Shown here: positions 34,000 through 43,587 of the stretch, in pieces
Layout: every line of letters begins with the position of its first letter
Numbering within the stretch: position 1 is the stretch's first letter
Source of the DNA: CATQHP01 sp965205595
GTDB lineage: Bacteria; Acidobacteriota; Terriglobia; Bryobacterales; UBA6623
NCBI GenBank assembly: GCA_965205595.1
Contig: CBDBHI010000030.1
Coordinates: 62,001-126,000, forward strand
DNA: 64,000 nucleotides
Direction of reading: 5' to 3'
Made by a program: the position numbers and the translations under genes
The notes under the pieces: generated by a model
Databases searched by the model: none
Seen by the model: the letters and a program-made list of their open reading frames with translations, nothing else
Told to the model about the DNA's origin: nothing

Positions 34000-34278
34000 T
34001 CACTCCTGATCTCGCGGGTAGAACTCTTCGCGCCAATTCTCAACGATCTGTATTTTCTCTTCGCTTCCCTCTACATCGACTGAATCGACGAGCAAGAAGT
34101 CTCCCTCCGTGCTCACGTCGTAGTTCTGTTCCGGATACGGTCGACGCAATCCCGGATGGCGAAATAGGAGCTCAGGCTCCAGCGCTGACAACTCGTCGGC
34201 AGCGCTAAACTGGACCGCCATTAGCGCGTCGTCCTCGACGTATAACAACTCCGTCCCATCGCGGCTCCGATCCGCCAA
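34000..34278 (-). pseudogene. C-terminal remnant of a PD40/WD40-like beta-propeller protein
   Basis: The 92 residues read as the last blade and tail of acidobacterial propeller proteins, often fused to a Ser/Thr kinase or adenylate cyclase: RDGTELLYVEDDALMAVQFS, then YDVSTEGDFLLVDSVDVEGS and IQIVENWREE. The rest of the gene is missing upstream, where degenerate repeats lie. It has no proper start of its own. It is the first of a run of remnants that extends to about 41.5 kb. Confidence 0.55.
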
Positions 34279-34327
34279 TACCGCGCCAAGAGCAATTTCA
34301 AGTCCTGTTTATAGGCCTCTAAGCCAC

Positions 34328-34720
34328 AGCTCGCCACAACGGAACTCGCACCAGCCGCCGCCGAATCGACCGCGCAACATCGCGTAAGCTCGCCACAGCT
34401 ACCGCCATCGCCGAATCGACCCCGCAACCCCTGGTGCTGTCTCACCAGCTACCGCCGCTTTCAGAGGCGCGACCATCAGGGAGTGCGGTGGCGAAGGGTC
34501 GTCTCTGCCGCACGAACTTTGGCCCTGCCGAGGAACTCCCAGCACAACCAGCTCCAGCCCCAACAGCAGCCATACCAACCCGAAGTTGAAATGTCCCGCT
34601 AGTAAACCCACCACCACCCGAAGCGGTACCGGTTTCGCGTGCGCTAATCCCGCCGTACGCTAACCTCCAACTAGTACCCAAGTTCGTTCGCCCGCTGGCC
34701 AAGTGCTTTCCAGCGCCTTC
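34328..34720. other. Gene-free degenerate stretch with a partial repeat and TIGR03437-like debris
   Basis: Two imperfect units, 34328-34378 and 34387-34428, share CTCGCCACA and GCCGAATCGACC-CGCAAC. From 34466 a short plus-strand reading GATIRECGGEG matches the sequence GATVRECGGEA near 36117-36149. This suggests debris of another copy of the same Solibacter-type C-terminal domain, now in several frames. No intact gene is supported here. Confidence 0.4.
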
Positions 34721-34782
34721 CATGGTCCGCAAACCACCTACCGGTCGCTACGACCCCGCACTCTCGTACCCGCTGAAACGCA

Positions 34783-36244
34783 ATGGACCCACGAATGGAA
34801 AATCGACCTCTGAACATCACGCTCTTAAGCATTGTCTACCCGCTGGCACTGCTGACCTTCACTCTAGTCGGCACCGTCGACCTGCACGCCCAAACCTGCT
34901 CCGCAGCTCCTTCCGGAATCGTGAGTTAGTGGCCGCTGGACGAGACGAGCGGTACGGAAGCCGCCGATATCATCGACGGGAACCTCGGTACACATATTGG
35001 CGGACCTACGCCCACACCTGGAGTAGTGTCCGGTGGATTGAGTTTCGACGGCGTCGACGACTACGTTCGGGTACCAACCTGCAAAATTCGAGCACGATCC
35101 CGGTCAACGACGGGCAATGGCGCCACTTCGCGGTGGTTCGGGAGGGCCCAACGCCCCAGCTCTTTATCGACGGCGCACTGGACTGCGGTAGCACCGACAC
35201 CGGCACCACGCACATCAGCAACAACACGGACATTCTCACGGGCAACGGGCCGTGCGTCGGCGTCGACGGTACGACATTCTTCAACGGAGAGTTGGACGAG
35301 ATCGAGTACTGCAACACGGCGCTCACCGCTAACCAGGTGCAGGGTATCTTCAACGCGGGCAGTGCCGGCCAGCGCAAACCAGAGAGCGAGACTGGCCCCG
35401 TTATTTCGTCGGTAAATAGCGCCGCTTCAGGTCGCGGGGAACTCTCGCGCGGCATACAGGCGAGGGTGAATGGTCGGAACTTCTCCGCAAGACCGGAAGA
35501 GGGTTGCCTCGGCGGTCCGGCCCCCTGGCCAACTTCGCTTTCACCCTGCAACGCGATGGTCTTAGTCAACGGCGAACCGGCCCCCATGGGGGAAACTTTT
35601 TGGAAACCACCGCTATAGCAAACTCTATTCCCTTAAGCGAGAACCTGAACGGCCTGTCCATAACCTTCAACGACATTCCCGCTGCCCTGTTCGGCGAATT
35701 TAATGGTTCCTTCGACCAGTCGAACGTCCAGGTCCCTTGGAACCTCAACACCACCAGCGGCAAGGTTGAGGTCAAGGTCCACTGGGAAGATGACGTCAGC
35801 GACGTTTGGAGCGACCCGTTCGAGGTCGATGCGGCCTTGGCCTCGCCCGGCATATACATGTTTCCGCCTGGCTCCACCCAGGCAATCGTCACCAATTTCA
35901 AGCAGGCAGGGGACGATGTGGTCGCGGGCTCTTGGGCGCAGCCCTCCGGCTCGATCGATCCGGTCGTGGGACAGCCGGCGGCGATCGGCGGTGTGGCGAC
36001 GATTTGGGGCAATGGCCTAGGGCCGGTCAGCCCGCTCCCGGCGACTGGGGATATCCCGCCGCCAGGAACGGCACAATCTGCCTGCTCCAGCACCAAGCCC
36101 GTGAATATCGGAGGCGCGACTGTAAGGGAGTGCGGTGGCGAAGCAGCTTTCTGGAATACGCCGAGCTGGGTCCTGCTGATCATTCCTCATAACCAACCGA
36201 CTCAACTTTCCCATTTACCCCCCGTCGACGCTGCGCAGTTTTAA
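34783..36244 (+). pseudogene. Broken LamG + Solibacter-type (TIGR03437-like) secreted protein
   Basis: Starting at ATG 34783, a signal peptide (LLSIVYPLALLTFTLVGT) leads into the start of a LamG/concanavalin domain. TAG at 34927-34929 stands where a Trp is expected (GIVS-stop-WPLDETSG). The frame then reads to DGVDDYVRVP and jumps. Another frame continues with VNDGQWRHFAVVREGPTPQL, so the middle of LamG is lost near 35075. A further shift lies near 35590, after VLVNGEPAPMG. The third frame holds TIGR03437-like segments: FNDIPAALFGEF, WGNGLGPVSPLPATGD and NIGGATVRECGGEA. One nonsense change, one deletion and one frameshift mean it is dead. It is the best marker of acidobacterial ancestry here. 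Confidence 0.72.
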
Positions 36245-36700
36245 TTTCGAAAGTCGGTAGGCGCGTCGTTCGCCGGCTTCCTCAAAGCGCCGAAGTTCGT
36301 CCTCGCTCTCTGGGATGACTGCTGCCACCTCGACGGGCCGGCGTTCCTCGTCAACGGCGACGAACGTGAGGTACGCCGAAGCCACGTGGCGCCGCCGATC
36401 TTCGCGTAGGTTTTCGGCCCACACCCGGACACCGGTTTCGACTGAAGTGCGGAACGCTCGGTTCACCGATGCCTTGAGGGTCACCAAGTCGCCAATCATG
36501 ACGGGTTCCAGAAAGTCCATGTGATCGAACGACGCCGTCACGACAAACCGCCGGCAGTGCCGGGCGGCCGCCAGCGAGCCGGCGATGTCCACCAAATGCA
36601 TGATCTTTCCGCCTAACAGCGTGTTCAAACCGTTAGCGTCGTTGGGCAAAGCGAGCTCCGAGAGCTCAGCGTGCGATTTGCGGACCGGTTTGCCGTCCAT
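36215..36700 (-). CDS. Hotdog-fold acyl-CoA thioesterase
   Basis: I start at ATG 36698-36700 (MDGKPVRKSHAELSELALPN); the longer frame to 36898 adds 66 Arg-rich, unlikely residues. The 161-residue protein shows the YciA/BFIT thioesterase pattern: NDANGLNTLLGGKIMHLVDI with the central helix, then TASFDHMDFLEPVMIGDLVT with the conserved Asp/His region, and YLTFVAVDEERRPVEV. It hydrolyses acyl-CoA in the cytosol; substrate length is unknown. It is convergent with the LamG pseudogene and overlaps its last 30 bp. Confidence 0.85.
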   Translation of the reverse strand: MDGKPVRKSHAELSELALPNDANGLNTLLGGKIMHLVDIAGSLAAARHCRRFVVTASFDHMDFLEPVMIGDLVTLKASVNRAFRTSVETGVRVWAENLREDRRRHVASAYLTFVAVDEERRPVEVAAVIPESEDELRRFEEAGERRAYRLSKLKLRSVDGG

Positions 36701-36933
36701 GCGGTCAGAGTAGCGCGATGGCGGCCTAGACCCACCGTCTAACTCTTGAGACGAGAACGGATCAACAAGGAAAGCTAAACCCACGAGCCCCGGATGGGGC
36801 GGCGTTCGTACTTGCTCCGCGTGCAACCCGGGTTCCCGAAAACGACGCCGAGCTACCCTCCCCCTGGCGTGGACGTCCGCCAAACTGCCGATTACCATGG
36901 GCCTAGGGCGACGCTCGACCTAGGCTGGCAAAA

Positions 36934-37752
36934 GTGGACCAAGATCCAAAACAACGCGACGTCGCAACGAGTCAACAAACCGCGCCCGCGGCTCAGCCAT
37001 TGATGGGGCTCTTGCCTATGCTGCCTACCGTCCTGCCCTGGTACCCAGCGGTGGCGGTCGTCCTTTACCTCAAGCACAAATTAATTGGGATGGCCGAGTA
37101 CACCGAGCAGGCGCAGGCCCTCATCGCTACGCGGGCGGCGGACCGTAGCGCCACGGGCGTCTTCTCTACGTTGGCTCCCTACCTCGACCAGTTGTCGTTC
37201 TTCCGTGCGGATCTGCTCTTGTCGATGGTTGTGATACCCGCTTGTTTGCTAGTTGCAGCGCGGATTCTGCCGACGAAGCTCAGCTCCTGGCTGCCCGCCG
37301 CACTAGCCGCCTTCGTAACGGTCGTTTTCTATATTCAACGTCAAGCGTTGGTCAACACCGGTGTGTTCATCGGCTGGAATTCGATTCTCGACGCCGCCGA
37401 CTGGGCCTTGATGCGCCCCGATGACATCTCGCTCTATCTGAGCCCGGGAGGGCTGATCCGGACTGCGTTGGTGCTCCTCACCATTGCCCTACTCGCGTTC
37501 GCCGCCCCGCGCTTCCGATCGGCAGCCAGTGCGAATCTTCTATCGAGCGCTCTCGCCAAACGATTCGCTTCATTGACAATCGCAATCATCGCCCTACCGA
37601 CTCTTGCGGCATGGCTACCAGCGACGCCTAAGACCTGGCTGCATACCAGTGGTTTTTCGAGAGTACTCGCATCGTTTTTCGAAACCCGCGCGGCAGATTT
37701 CGCGGATCCGGCCGGTGACGATTCGCTGGCCACTAGTTCTTTGACCGCCTAA
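36934..37752 (+). CDS. Multi-pass membrane protein with 3' end replaced by an insertion sequence
   Basis: From GTG 36934 the frame gives 272 residues with about five membrane helices (for example LMGLLPMLPTVLPWYPAVAV; LLLSMVVIPACLLVAARILP; IAIIALPTLAAWLPATPKTW). The last five codons and the TAA come from the left end of the IS at 37736. Without the IS the frame would run into RRSVSAIGSYLFG and stop about 28 codons on. The helix layout is reminiscent of the membrane part of LTA-synthase-like sulfatases, but no catalytic domain follows, so the gene may be a fragment. I do not assign a function. Confidence 0.5.
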   Translation: MDQDPKQRDVATSQQTAPAAQPLMGLLPMLPTVLPWYPAVAVVLYLKHKLIGMAEYTEQAQALIATRAADRSATGVFSTLAPYLDQLSFFRADLLLSMVVIPACLLVAARILPTKLSSWLPAALAAFVTVVFYIQRQALVNTGVFIGWNSILDAADWALMRPDDISLYLSPGGLIRTALVLLTIALLAFAAPRFRSAASANLLSSALAKRFASLTIAIIALPTLAAWLPATPKTWLHTSGFSRVLASFFETRAADFADPAGDDSLATSSLTA

Positions 37753-38410
37753 TGTTTGGTCTTTCGTGGCCGAACTTTCGGCGGGCGGTTTTGCGGTCGA
37801 AGCGCCAGTCGATCTTCACCCGGTCGCGGTTGACCCGGCGGTTCCAGGTCGCCGCCTTGCTGCGCAGTTTTGTCAGGTCCGGGATGCGCCGCTTGCCCAA
37901 GCATTGCCTGCCGAACAGTCCGATCTCGATCTCCGCCTGATTCAACCAGCTGCCATGCTTCGGGGTGTAGTGCGCAGTGAAACTCTCCCAAATCTGCCCG
38001 CCGCGCTCGTCGCCGCAAAGATTTGTCAGCGACTTGAGCGTGTGCGTCGAGAGATTGTCCATGACCAAGTGGATCGTCTCCGCTTGGGGGTAGGACAGCG
38101 CCAGCTCAAACAGCGCCTTGGCAAACTCCGCCCCGCAGCGGTTCGGCGTCACGAACGTAAAATGGCGGCCCGCCTTGGGCTCCACGGCACAGAACACATT
38201 AGCCGTTCCGCGGCGCTGATACTCGCTGTCGAAACGAGCCTCGCGTCCCGGCGCGGCGGGCGTCGGAGGACGAACGTCGGCGTGCAGCGTCACCGCCTTC
38301 TCGTCCAAACAAACCACCGGCTGGGTCGGATTGGAGGGCCGTTTGTAGGTTTCGAGCACGTCTTCCATGCGCACGATGTAGTCGTCATTGAGCTCCGCCA
38401 CGCACCACAT
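37733..38410 (-). CDS. IS630-type transposase, catalytic part (frame B)
   Basis: The frame carries the DDE domain: VVCLDEKAVTLHADVRPPTP (first Asp), IHLVMDNLSTHTLKSLTN (second Asp) and HYTPKHGSWLNQAEIEIGLF (Glu). In-frame ATG 38408-38410 gives 225 residues, but the natural product is probably a fusion with the HTH part through a shift at the A7 run (minus strand, about 38410-38416). The stop codon TAG is made by the duplicated target TA plus its flanking C, as in other IS630 members. The element may be active if the shift works. Confidence 0.8.
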   Translation of the reverse strand: MWCVAELNDDYIVRMEDVLETYKRPSNPTQPVVCLDEKAVTLHADVRPPTPAAPGREARFDSEYQRRGTANVFCAVEPKAGRHFTFVTPNRCGAEFAKALFELALSYPQAETIHLVMDNLSTHTLKSLTNLCGDERGGQIWESFTAHYTPKHGSWLNQAEIEIGLFGRQCLGKRRIPDLTKLRSKAATWNRRVNRDRVKIDWRFDRKTARRKFGHERPNIRRSKN

Positions 38411-38931
38411 TTTTTTCGCGCCACGGCTTGAGGTCGTGGCTGAGCAGCAAGACGCGAATGGTTTCTCGACCCGCTCGCGGGACCAGCCGTCGCTTGACGG
38501 CTTCGGCGGCGACGAGCCGCAGCGTCCAGCGGGCGCGTCCGGGCGGCGGGTCGCTGCAGACCATCGCGATGATGCGCTGGCGCTGCTTAGCCGAGAGCAA
38601 ACTGGCCGCGCCGGGACGCTGTTTGTCGTGGAGCGCACGTTCGAGGCCGCCTTGCTGATAGCGCCGGGCGAGATTGCGAACCGACTGCCGCATCAGCGGC
38701 AGCACGGCGGCAATCCGCGGCGCGCTCATCCCCTCCCCGAGCCTTTGCAACGCAACCGCCCGCAGCGTCACGCGGACCTGTTCGACTCCAGCGGCGAGAA
38801 TCTTCTTCAGCGCCGCTTGATCGCTCTTGGAAACCTTCACGCTCAGGGCCGGACGAGGCATGCCTTAAGTATGCCGAAAACATTCCGATCCAAACATGTT
38901 TGTTTGTAAAATATTCAGGCGGTCAACGACC
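37736..38931 (-). mobile_element. Second IS630-type insertion sequence (1196 bp)
   Basis: TA at 37734-37735 and 38932-38933, again in CTAG, flanks the element. The two ends share a near-perfect inverted repeat (GTTCTTTGACCGCCT and GGTCGTTGACCGCCT). It codes for a two-frame transposase unrelated in detail to the three-copy IS. It sits exactly between two convergent genes and provides the stop codons of both. Confidence 0.9.
38385..38861 (-). CDS. IS630-type transposase, HTH part (frame A)
   Basis: This 158-residue frame starts MPRPALSVKVSKSDQAALKK. It has two HTH regions (APRIAAVLPLMRQSVRNLAR; RRLVPRAGRETIRVLLLSHD) and ends LKPWREKNVVRGGAQ. In related elements LKPWREK runs straight into KMWC. 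Here seven A residues follow GCG, where six would keep the frame. Either programmed +1 shifting or transcript slippage on the A run joins the two, or this is a simple inactivating insertion. Confidence 0.8.
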   Translation of the reverse strand: MPRPALSVKVSKSDQAALKKILAAGVEQVRVTLRAVALQRLGEGMSAPRIAAVLPLMRQSVRNLARRYQQGGLERALHDKQRPGAASLLSAKQRQRIIAMVCSDPPPGRARWTLRLVAAEAVKRRLVPRAGRETIRVLLLSHDLKPWREKNVVRGGAQ

Positions 38932-39385
38932 TAGACGGTCTGTGAGCGCTATCGGCAGCTACCTCTTCGGTCCACTGTTGTTCCTCGACTGCCGCATCGG
39001 ACAGCTCGCTTCGTAGCGACTCGATTTGACGATCAATCGCTGCCAGCACCCAATCACTCGATCGGTTGGCAAGATTCCCGGACTCCCACTCGACTAGCGG
39101 AAACAGCTCTCGCAGAGCGCGATCGTCCCAGGGAGCAGATAAGGTGCGCACACCCTCAACCAGCGCGCCAAGCGTCCGTCGCCACTCGATAGCGGCAGCC
39201 TGGTTCGGCGTGGGCAGTTCACCTTCCCAGGGTCGGTAGACTTTGTTGAACGGCCAAACAAGACTGTTGGAATTCTGGAAATCCGATAGAGCACGCCCGA
39301 GGGCCGACTTTAGCTGGCGATGCTCCCCAACCAGACGCTCGATACGTCGGGTGCGGGATTCCGGAGACTTCGATTTGTGTGCCAA
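38915..39385 (-). CDS. Hypothetical soluble helical protein, tail supplied by the IS
   Basis: This 156-residue protein with alternating charges begins MAHKSKSPESRTRRIERLVG. It has Trp-rich helices (SLVWPFNKVYRPWEGELPTP; IEWRRTLGALVEGVRTL) and two more helices at the end (WVLAAIDRQIESLRSELSD). No family recognised. The last residues RSLTA and the stop come from the right end of the IS, so the original C-terminus is unknown. There is no signal peptide. Confidence 0.5.
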   Translation of the reverse strand: MAHKSKSPESRTRRIERLVGEHRQLKSALGRALSDFQNSNSLVWPFNKVYRPWEGELPTPNQAAAIEWRRTLGALVEGVRTLSAPWDDRALRELFPLVEWESGNLANRSSDWVLAAIDRQIESLRSELSDAAVEEQQWTEEVAADSAHRPSRSLTA

Positions 39386-39501
39386 AAGTGTGCTAACTCA
39401 GCCTAACAACCGGCTTTGAAACGGCACCGGAACAGCCCCCAAAGCACATCAATTCAATGCCTTAGATCGATTCTTGTTTGGCTGAGTTAGGGACTGCCCG
39501 A

Positions 39502-39548
39502 GCCTTACAAGCAGGAGGTCACAGGTTCGAGTCCCGTGCCGCCCACCA
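39502..39548 (+). tRNA. Truncated tRNA 3' part (Val-TAC-like), possible attachment-site remnant
   Basis: The sequence reads from the anticodon loop (CTTACAA, anticodon TAC), through the variable region AGGTC and a T-arm (GGTTCGAGTCC), to GCCGCCC-A-CCA. The 5' half, including the acceptor partner GGGCGGC and the D-arm, is absent upstream. The remaining anticodon stem and T-arm have mismatches. A 3' tRNA fragment is what an integrative element leaves at its far end. It is not a working tRNA. Confidence 0.6.
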
Positions 39549-40013
39549 ATTTTATTCAGTGAGTTAGGAACTTTCCGCGTTGGGTTGGGGTTCGATTTGC
39601 GAGCTCGTACGCTTGGGCCTTGGCCGCTTCGGTGCCGCGATGGTCGATACGACCGTTGATGGCGAGGGTCACTTGGACGGGTTCGTGTACGAGTTGATCT
39701 CCAATAGATTCCCCCTTGACGCTGCCTCGTTTTCCCATGTCATGTACGTGTGGCCGAGGGAGCCTGACTGGCATGCACCCCTGATCTGAGACCGTCGAAA
39801 CGTGGGACAGTTGCCGTTCGCTGAAAAATCGTAGCCTTTTTCGCGAACCTGCCACACACTTGAAAACGGCCGGGGAACCGGAGGCGGGCAATGCTAGGGA
39901 GCAACCCGCCAAGGAATACCCGGCTGCAGACTCATCGATCCGATGGGCGGGGTGCGGCTGGTGATACGCATCCCGCCTTGCCAAGGCTAACCCCAGCGCC
40001 CCCACCTAAGCTG
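39549..40013. other. Stretch without a supported gene
   Basis: Between the tRNA fragment and the sulfatase pseudogene both strands have open frames of up to 149 codons. None has a recognisable domain, ribosome site or natural start. Short repeats TGAGTTAGGGAC/TGAGTTAGGAAC occur at 39483 and 39559, on each side of the tRNA fragment. It may be old integrated DNA. Confidence 0.35.
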
Positions 40014-41377
<1,364 letters not shown>

Positions 41378-41394
41378 GGCACACCGATCCTACT

Positions 41395-41520
41395 AGACTC
41401 GGAGCTGTTTTTGTCGATAAAGCCGTAGCGCGCGCGGCCACGCCCAATCTTGACCACATCGCGCAAGAGGGACTGCTGTTTCGTAGCAGCCCCGTAACAA
41501 ACTCGCCATGCGCCCCGAGC
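41395..41520 (+). pseudogene. Fragment of a second sulfatase, cut at its active-site motif
   Basis: The frame reads AVARAATPNLDHIAQEGLLF, then RSSPVTNSPCAPS. This is the sulfatase block ending in the formylglycine motif C-A-P-S-R. The target site CTAG of the third IS copy begins at the last base of the Ser codon. Without the IS the frame would also meet TAG at once, so the fragment was already dead when the IS landed. Only about 42 residues remain; it has no start. Confidence 0.6.
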
Positions 41521-41522
41521 TA

Positions 41523-42641
41523 GTACTTAGTTGCGTAAGTTAGAATATTTACTGGCGAGGGGACGAGGGGCGACGACGGTCTTGGTCCATTCGAACGGAG
41601 TAGCCTTGGAGTTGTAGACGCGGACGAAGCTGTCGATGGCCTCGCGCACCTGCCGGGGGGAAGTGAAACTCGCCCCCCGCAAGGCGCGGCGGCTCAGAAT
41701 CGAAAACCACACCTCAACCTGATTCATCCACGAACTGTAGGTCGGCGTGTAGTGAAAATGGATGTTCGCATGACGTTGCAGCCAGCGGTCATTTTTGGGC
41801 TTGTGAGTGTTCAAGTTATCCAAGATGATGTGGATCTCGCGGCCTTCGTGGATGGCCGCGATGTGGTTCATGAAGTCGAGAAACTCGCGACGCCGTCGGC
41901 GCCAATAGTGTCCGGCGATGATGAATCCGGTAGCCACTTCCAGCGCGGCGAAAAGCGGCGTCGTGCCGTGCCGCCTGTAGCCGTGCGAGAAGCCCGTCAA
42001 GGCCTTGCCGTTGGGCAAGCGTAGCCAGCCCTGCGCTCGCTCCAAGGCCTGGATGCTCGGCTTCTCGTCGACCGCGAGCACCACGGCGTTTTCCGGCGGG
42101 CTGAGGTAGAGTCCGACAATGTCGGCGGCCTTGCGAGCGAACTCCGGGTCGGTTGACAAACACCAACTGCGCCGCCGCCGCAAGGACACGCCGAGCTGCC
42201 GCAGTACGCGCCAGACTTGATGCTTGCTGACGTCGCCGAGAGCTTCCGCGAGCAGTTCGCCTGTCCAAGTGGCGTGCCCTTCGGGCGGAGCTTCGTCGAG
42301 TTGGCAGAGGATGCGTTTGCGCGTCGCTTGGTCGTACCGCGCGGGCCTGCCGGAACGCGCTTGATCGCATAATCCCGCCAGACGTTGCTGGGCGAAGCGG
42401 GTGCGCCATTTCGACACGCGCGCCGCCGGGGATCCCAGTTGCCGGGCGATCTCGGCGGTCGAGGTAGCGGCGGCCGCCAGCAGCACAATGCGAGCGCGCT
42501 CCACCATGCGCCGTTCGGACTTGTGGCCGCGCACCCAGAGTCGCAGCGTCTCTTCTTCCTCGGCGTTCAGTCGAATCACCGTTGCCGGTCTTGCCATACC
42601 GACATTTTACAGTTAAAGGCCTTACTTTCGCAAGTTAGTAC
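41523..42641 (-). mobile_element. IS630-family insertion sequence, copy 3 (1119 bp)
   Basis: TA at 41521-41522 and 42642-42643 flanks the element, in CTAG. The sequence appears identical to copy 2 and faces the same way as copy 1. It separates the sulfatase fragment from the hairpin at 42641-42675. Confidence 0.95.
41527..42597 (-). CDS. IS630-family transposase (copy 3)
   Basis: A third identical 356-residue copy with an intact HTH and DDE triad; stop TAA as in copy 2. Identical translations in all other frames show that the DNA is also essentially unchanged, so the element moved recently. Confidence 0.95.
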   Translation of the reverse strand: MARPATVIRLNAEEEETLRLWVRGHKSERRMVERARIVLLAAAATSTAEIARQLGSPAARVSKWRTRFAQQRLAGLCDQARSGRPARYDQATRKRILCQLDEAPPEGHATWTGELLAEALGDVSKHQVWRVLRQLGVSLRRRRSWCLSTDPEFARKAADIVGLYLSPPENAVVLAVDEKPSIQALERAQGWLRLPNGKALTGFSHGYRRHGTTPLFAALEVATGFIIAGHYWRRRRREFLDFMNHIAAIHEGREIHIILDNLNTHKPKNDRWLQRHANIHFHYTPTYSSWMNQVEVWFSILSRRALRGASFTSPRQVREAIDSFVRVYNSKATPFEWTKTVVAPRPLASKYSNLRN

Positions 42642-42675
42642 TAGGCCGTATTTCGGACAGCGAAATACGGGCTAG
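42641..42675. repeat. Short hairpin with CTAG ends
   Basis: CCGTATTTCG (42646-42655) and CGAAATACGG (42661-42670) form a perfect 10-bp stem with loop GACAG. Allowing one mismatch, the symmetry extends to CTAG on both sides. The outer read TAGCCCGTATTTCG resembles TAGCCCGCATTTCTC of the MITE-like element at 20222. It may be a head-to-head pair of ends left by another element. Confidence 0.55.
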
Positions 42676-42688
42676 ACGGATCTGGGAC

Positions 42689-43393
42689 TTGTCCGGCACT
42701 TCGATTATCGAAAAGTGTGCTATCCAAGTCTGTCGGGGACTACAAATTATCGGACTCAGCATCCCGCGCCTGCATCAGCCCATCGGCCGCTACTTCCGCA
42801 GCCAGCGCTTCCGCAGGTTTGCTCATGCCTTCTCGATTTCGAGAGAGACCCGTGTCGTAGACATCGGTGGCACGGCCTACTACTGGGATTTTTTCAAGCC
42901 TTTGCCACGTATCGTGATCGTCAATCTAACGAAGCCGGACCACGCTGATCGCCGCTTTCAGTGGGTCGTAGCCGACGCCCGCCGTTTGCCCTTCCGTGAT
43001 CGCACCTTCGATCTGGCCTTCGCGAATTCGGTCGTCGAGCACATCCCCGGCCAGGAGAATCGGGTCGCGTTCGCAGCGGAAACCGAAAGAGTCAGCCGCG
43101 GGTACTACGTCCAAACGCCTCACCGCTGGTTCCCGATCGAGCCGCATCTTTATACGCCGTTTATCCACTACTTACCGAAAAGCTTGCAGCGCCCATTGCT
43201 TAGAAACTTCACCGTCTGGGGAATCCTTCACCGCCCGACACCGCAAGGCTGCGACGACTTCCTGAGAGATATCGACCTGCTCACGACCCCGGAGCTACAA
43301 GAGCTCTTCCCGAATGCCACCATCTGGAAGGAACGGGCGATAGGATTGCTGAAGTCGATCGCCGCGGTGCATGTAGGACCTTCGAACAGCTAG
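42689..43393 (+). CDS. SAM-dependent class I methyltransferase
   Basis: This 234-residue protein from TTG 42689 has the methyltransferase core: RVVDIGGTAYYWDF (motif I), RIVIVNLTKPDHADRRFQWV, VADARRLPFRDRTFDLAFAN (motifs II-III) and SVVEHIPGQENRVAFAAETE. A C-terminal part, TPHRWFPIEPHLYTPFIHYL, resembles methyltransferases of polysaccharide or lipid clusters. The acceptor is unknown. It follows the IS by 47 bp and could have lost its original upstream neighbours. Confidence 0.78.
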   Translation: MSGTSIIEKCAIQVCRGLQIIGLSIPRLHQPIGRYFRSQRFRRFAHAFSISRETRVVDIGGTAYYWDFFKPLPRIVIVNLTKPDHADRRFQWVVADARRLPFRDRTFDLAFANSVVEHIPGQENRVAFAAETERVSRGYYVQTPHRWFPIEPHLYTPFIHYLPKSLQRPLLRNFTVWGILHRPTPQGCDDFLRDIDLLTTPELQELFPNATIWKERAIGLLKSIAAVHVGPSNS

Positions 43394-43587
43394 CGCCAAT
43401 CGGAGGCCGTAAAAAACGTCGGATGGGCCCGAGGGCATTTGACGGCCAAGTTGCGTCCGCGAACATTCAGTGCGCAAAGATCGGTCCGTAGTATTCTACG
43501 TTGACGCCGCCGCCGCGCCCCAGCACCATGATTCAATTCAAAAAAGCGCGCCCCGATTTGACCGCGGGCGATTCTTAGCGGTTCAAG

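Noticed and set aside
39556..40005. 149-codon minus-strand frame beside the tRNA fragment as an integrase
   Set aside because: No integrase motifs (Arg...His-x-x-Arg...Tyr), no ribosome site, and an unnatural composition.
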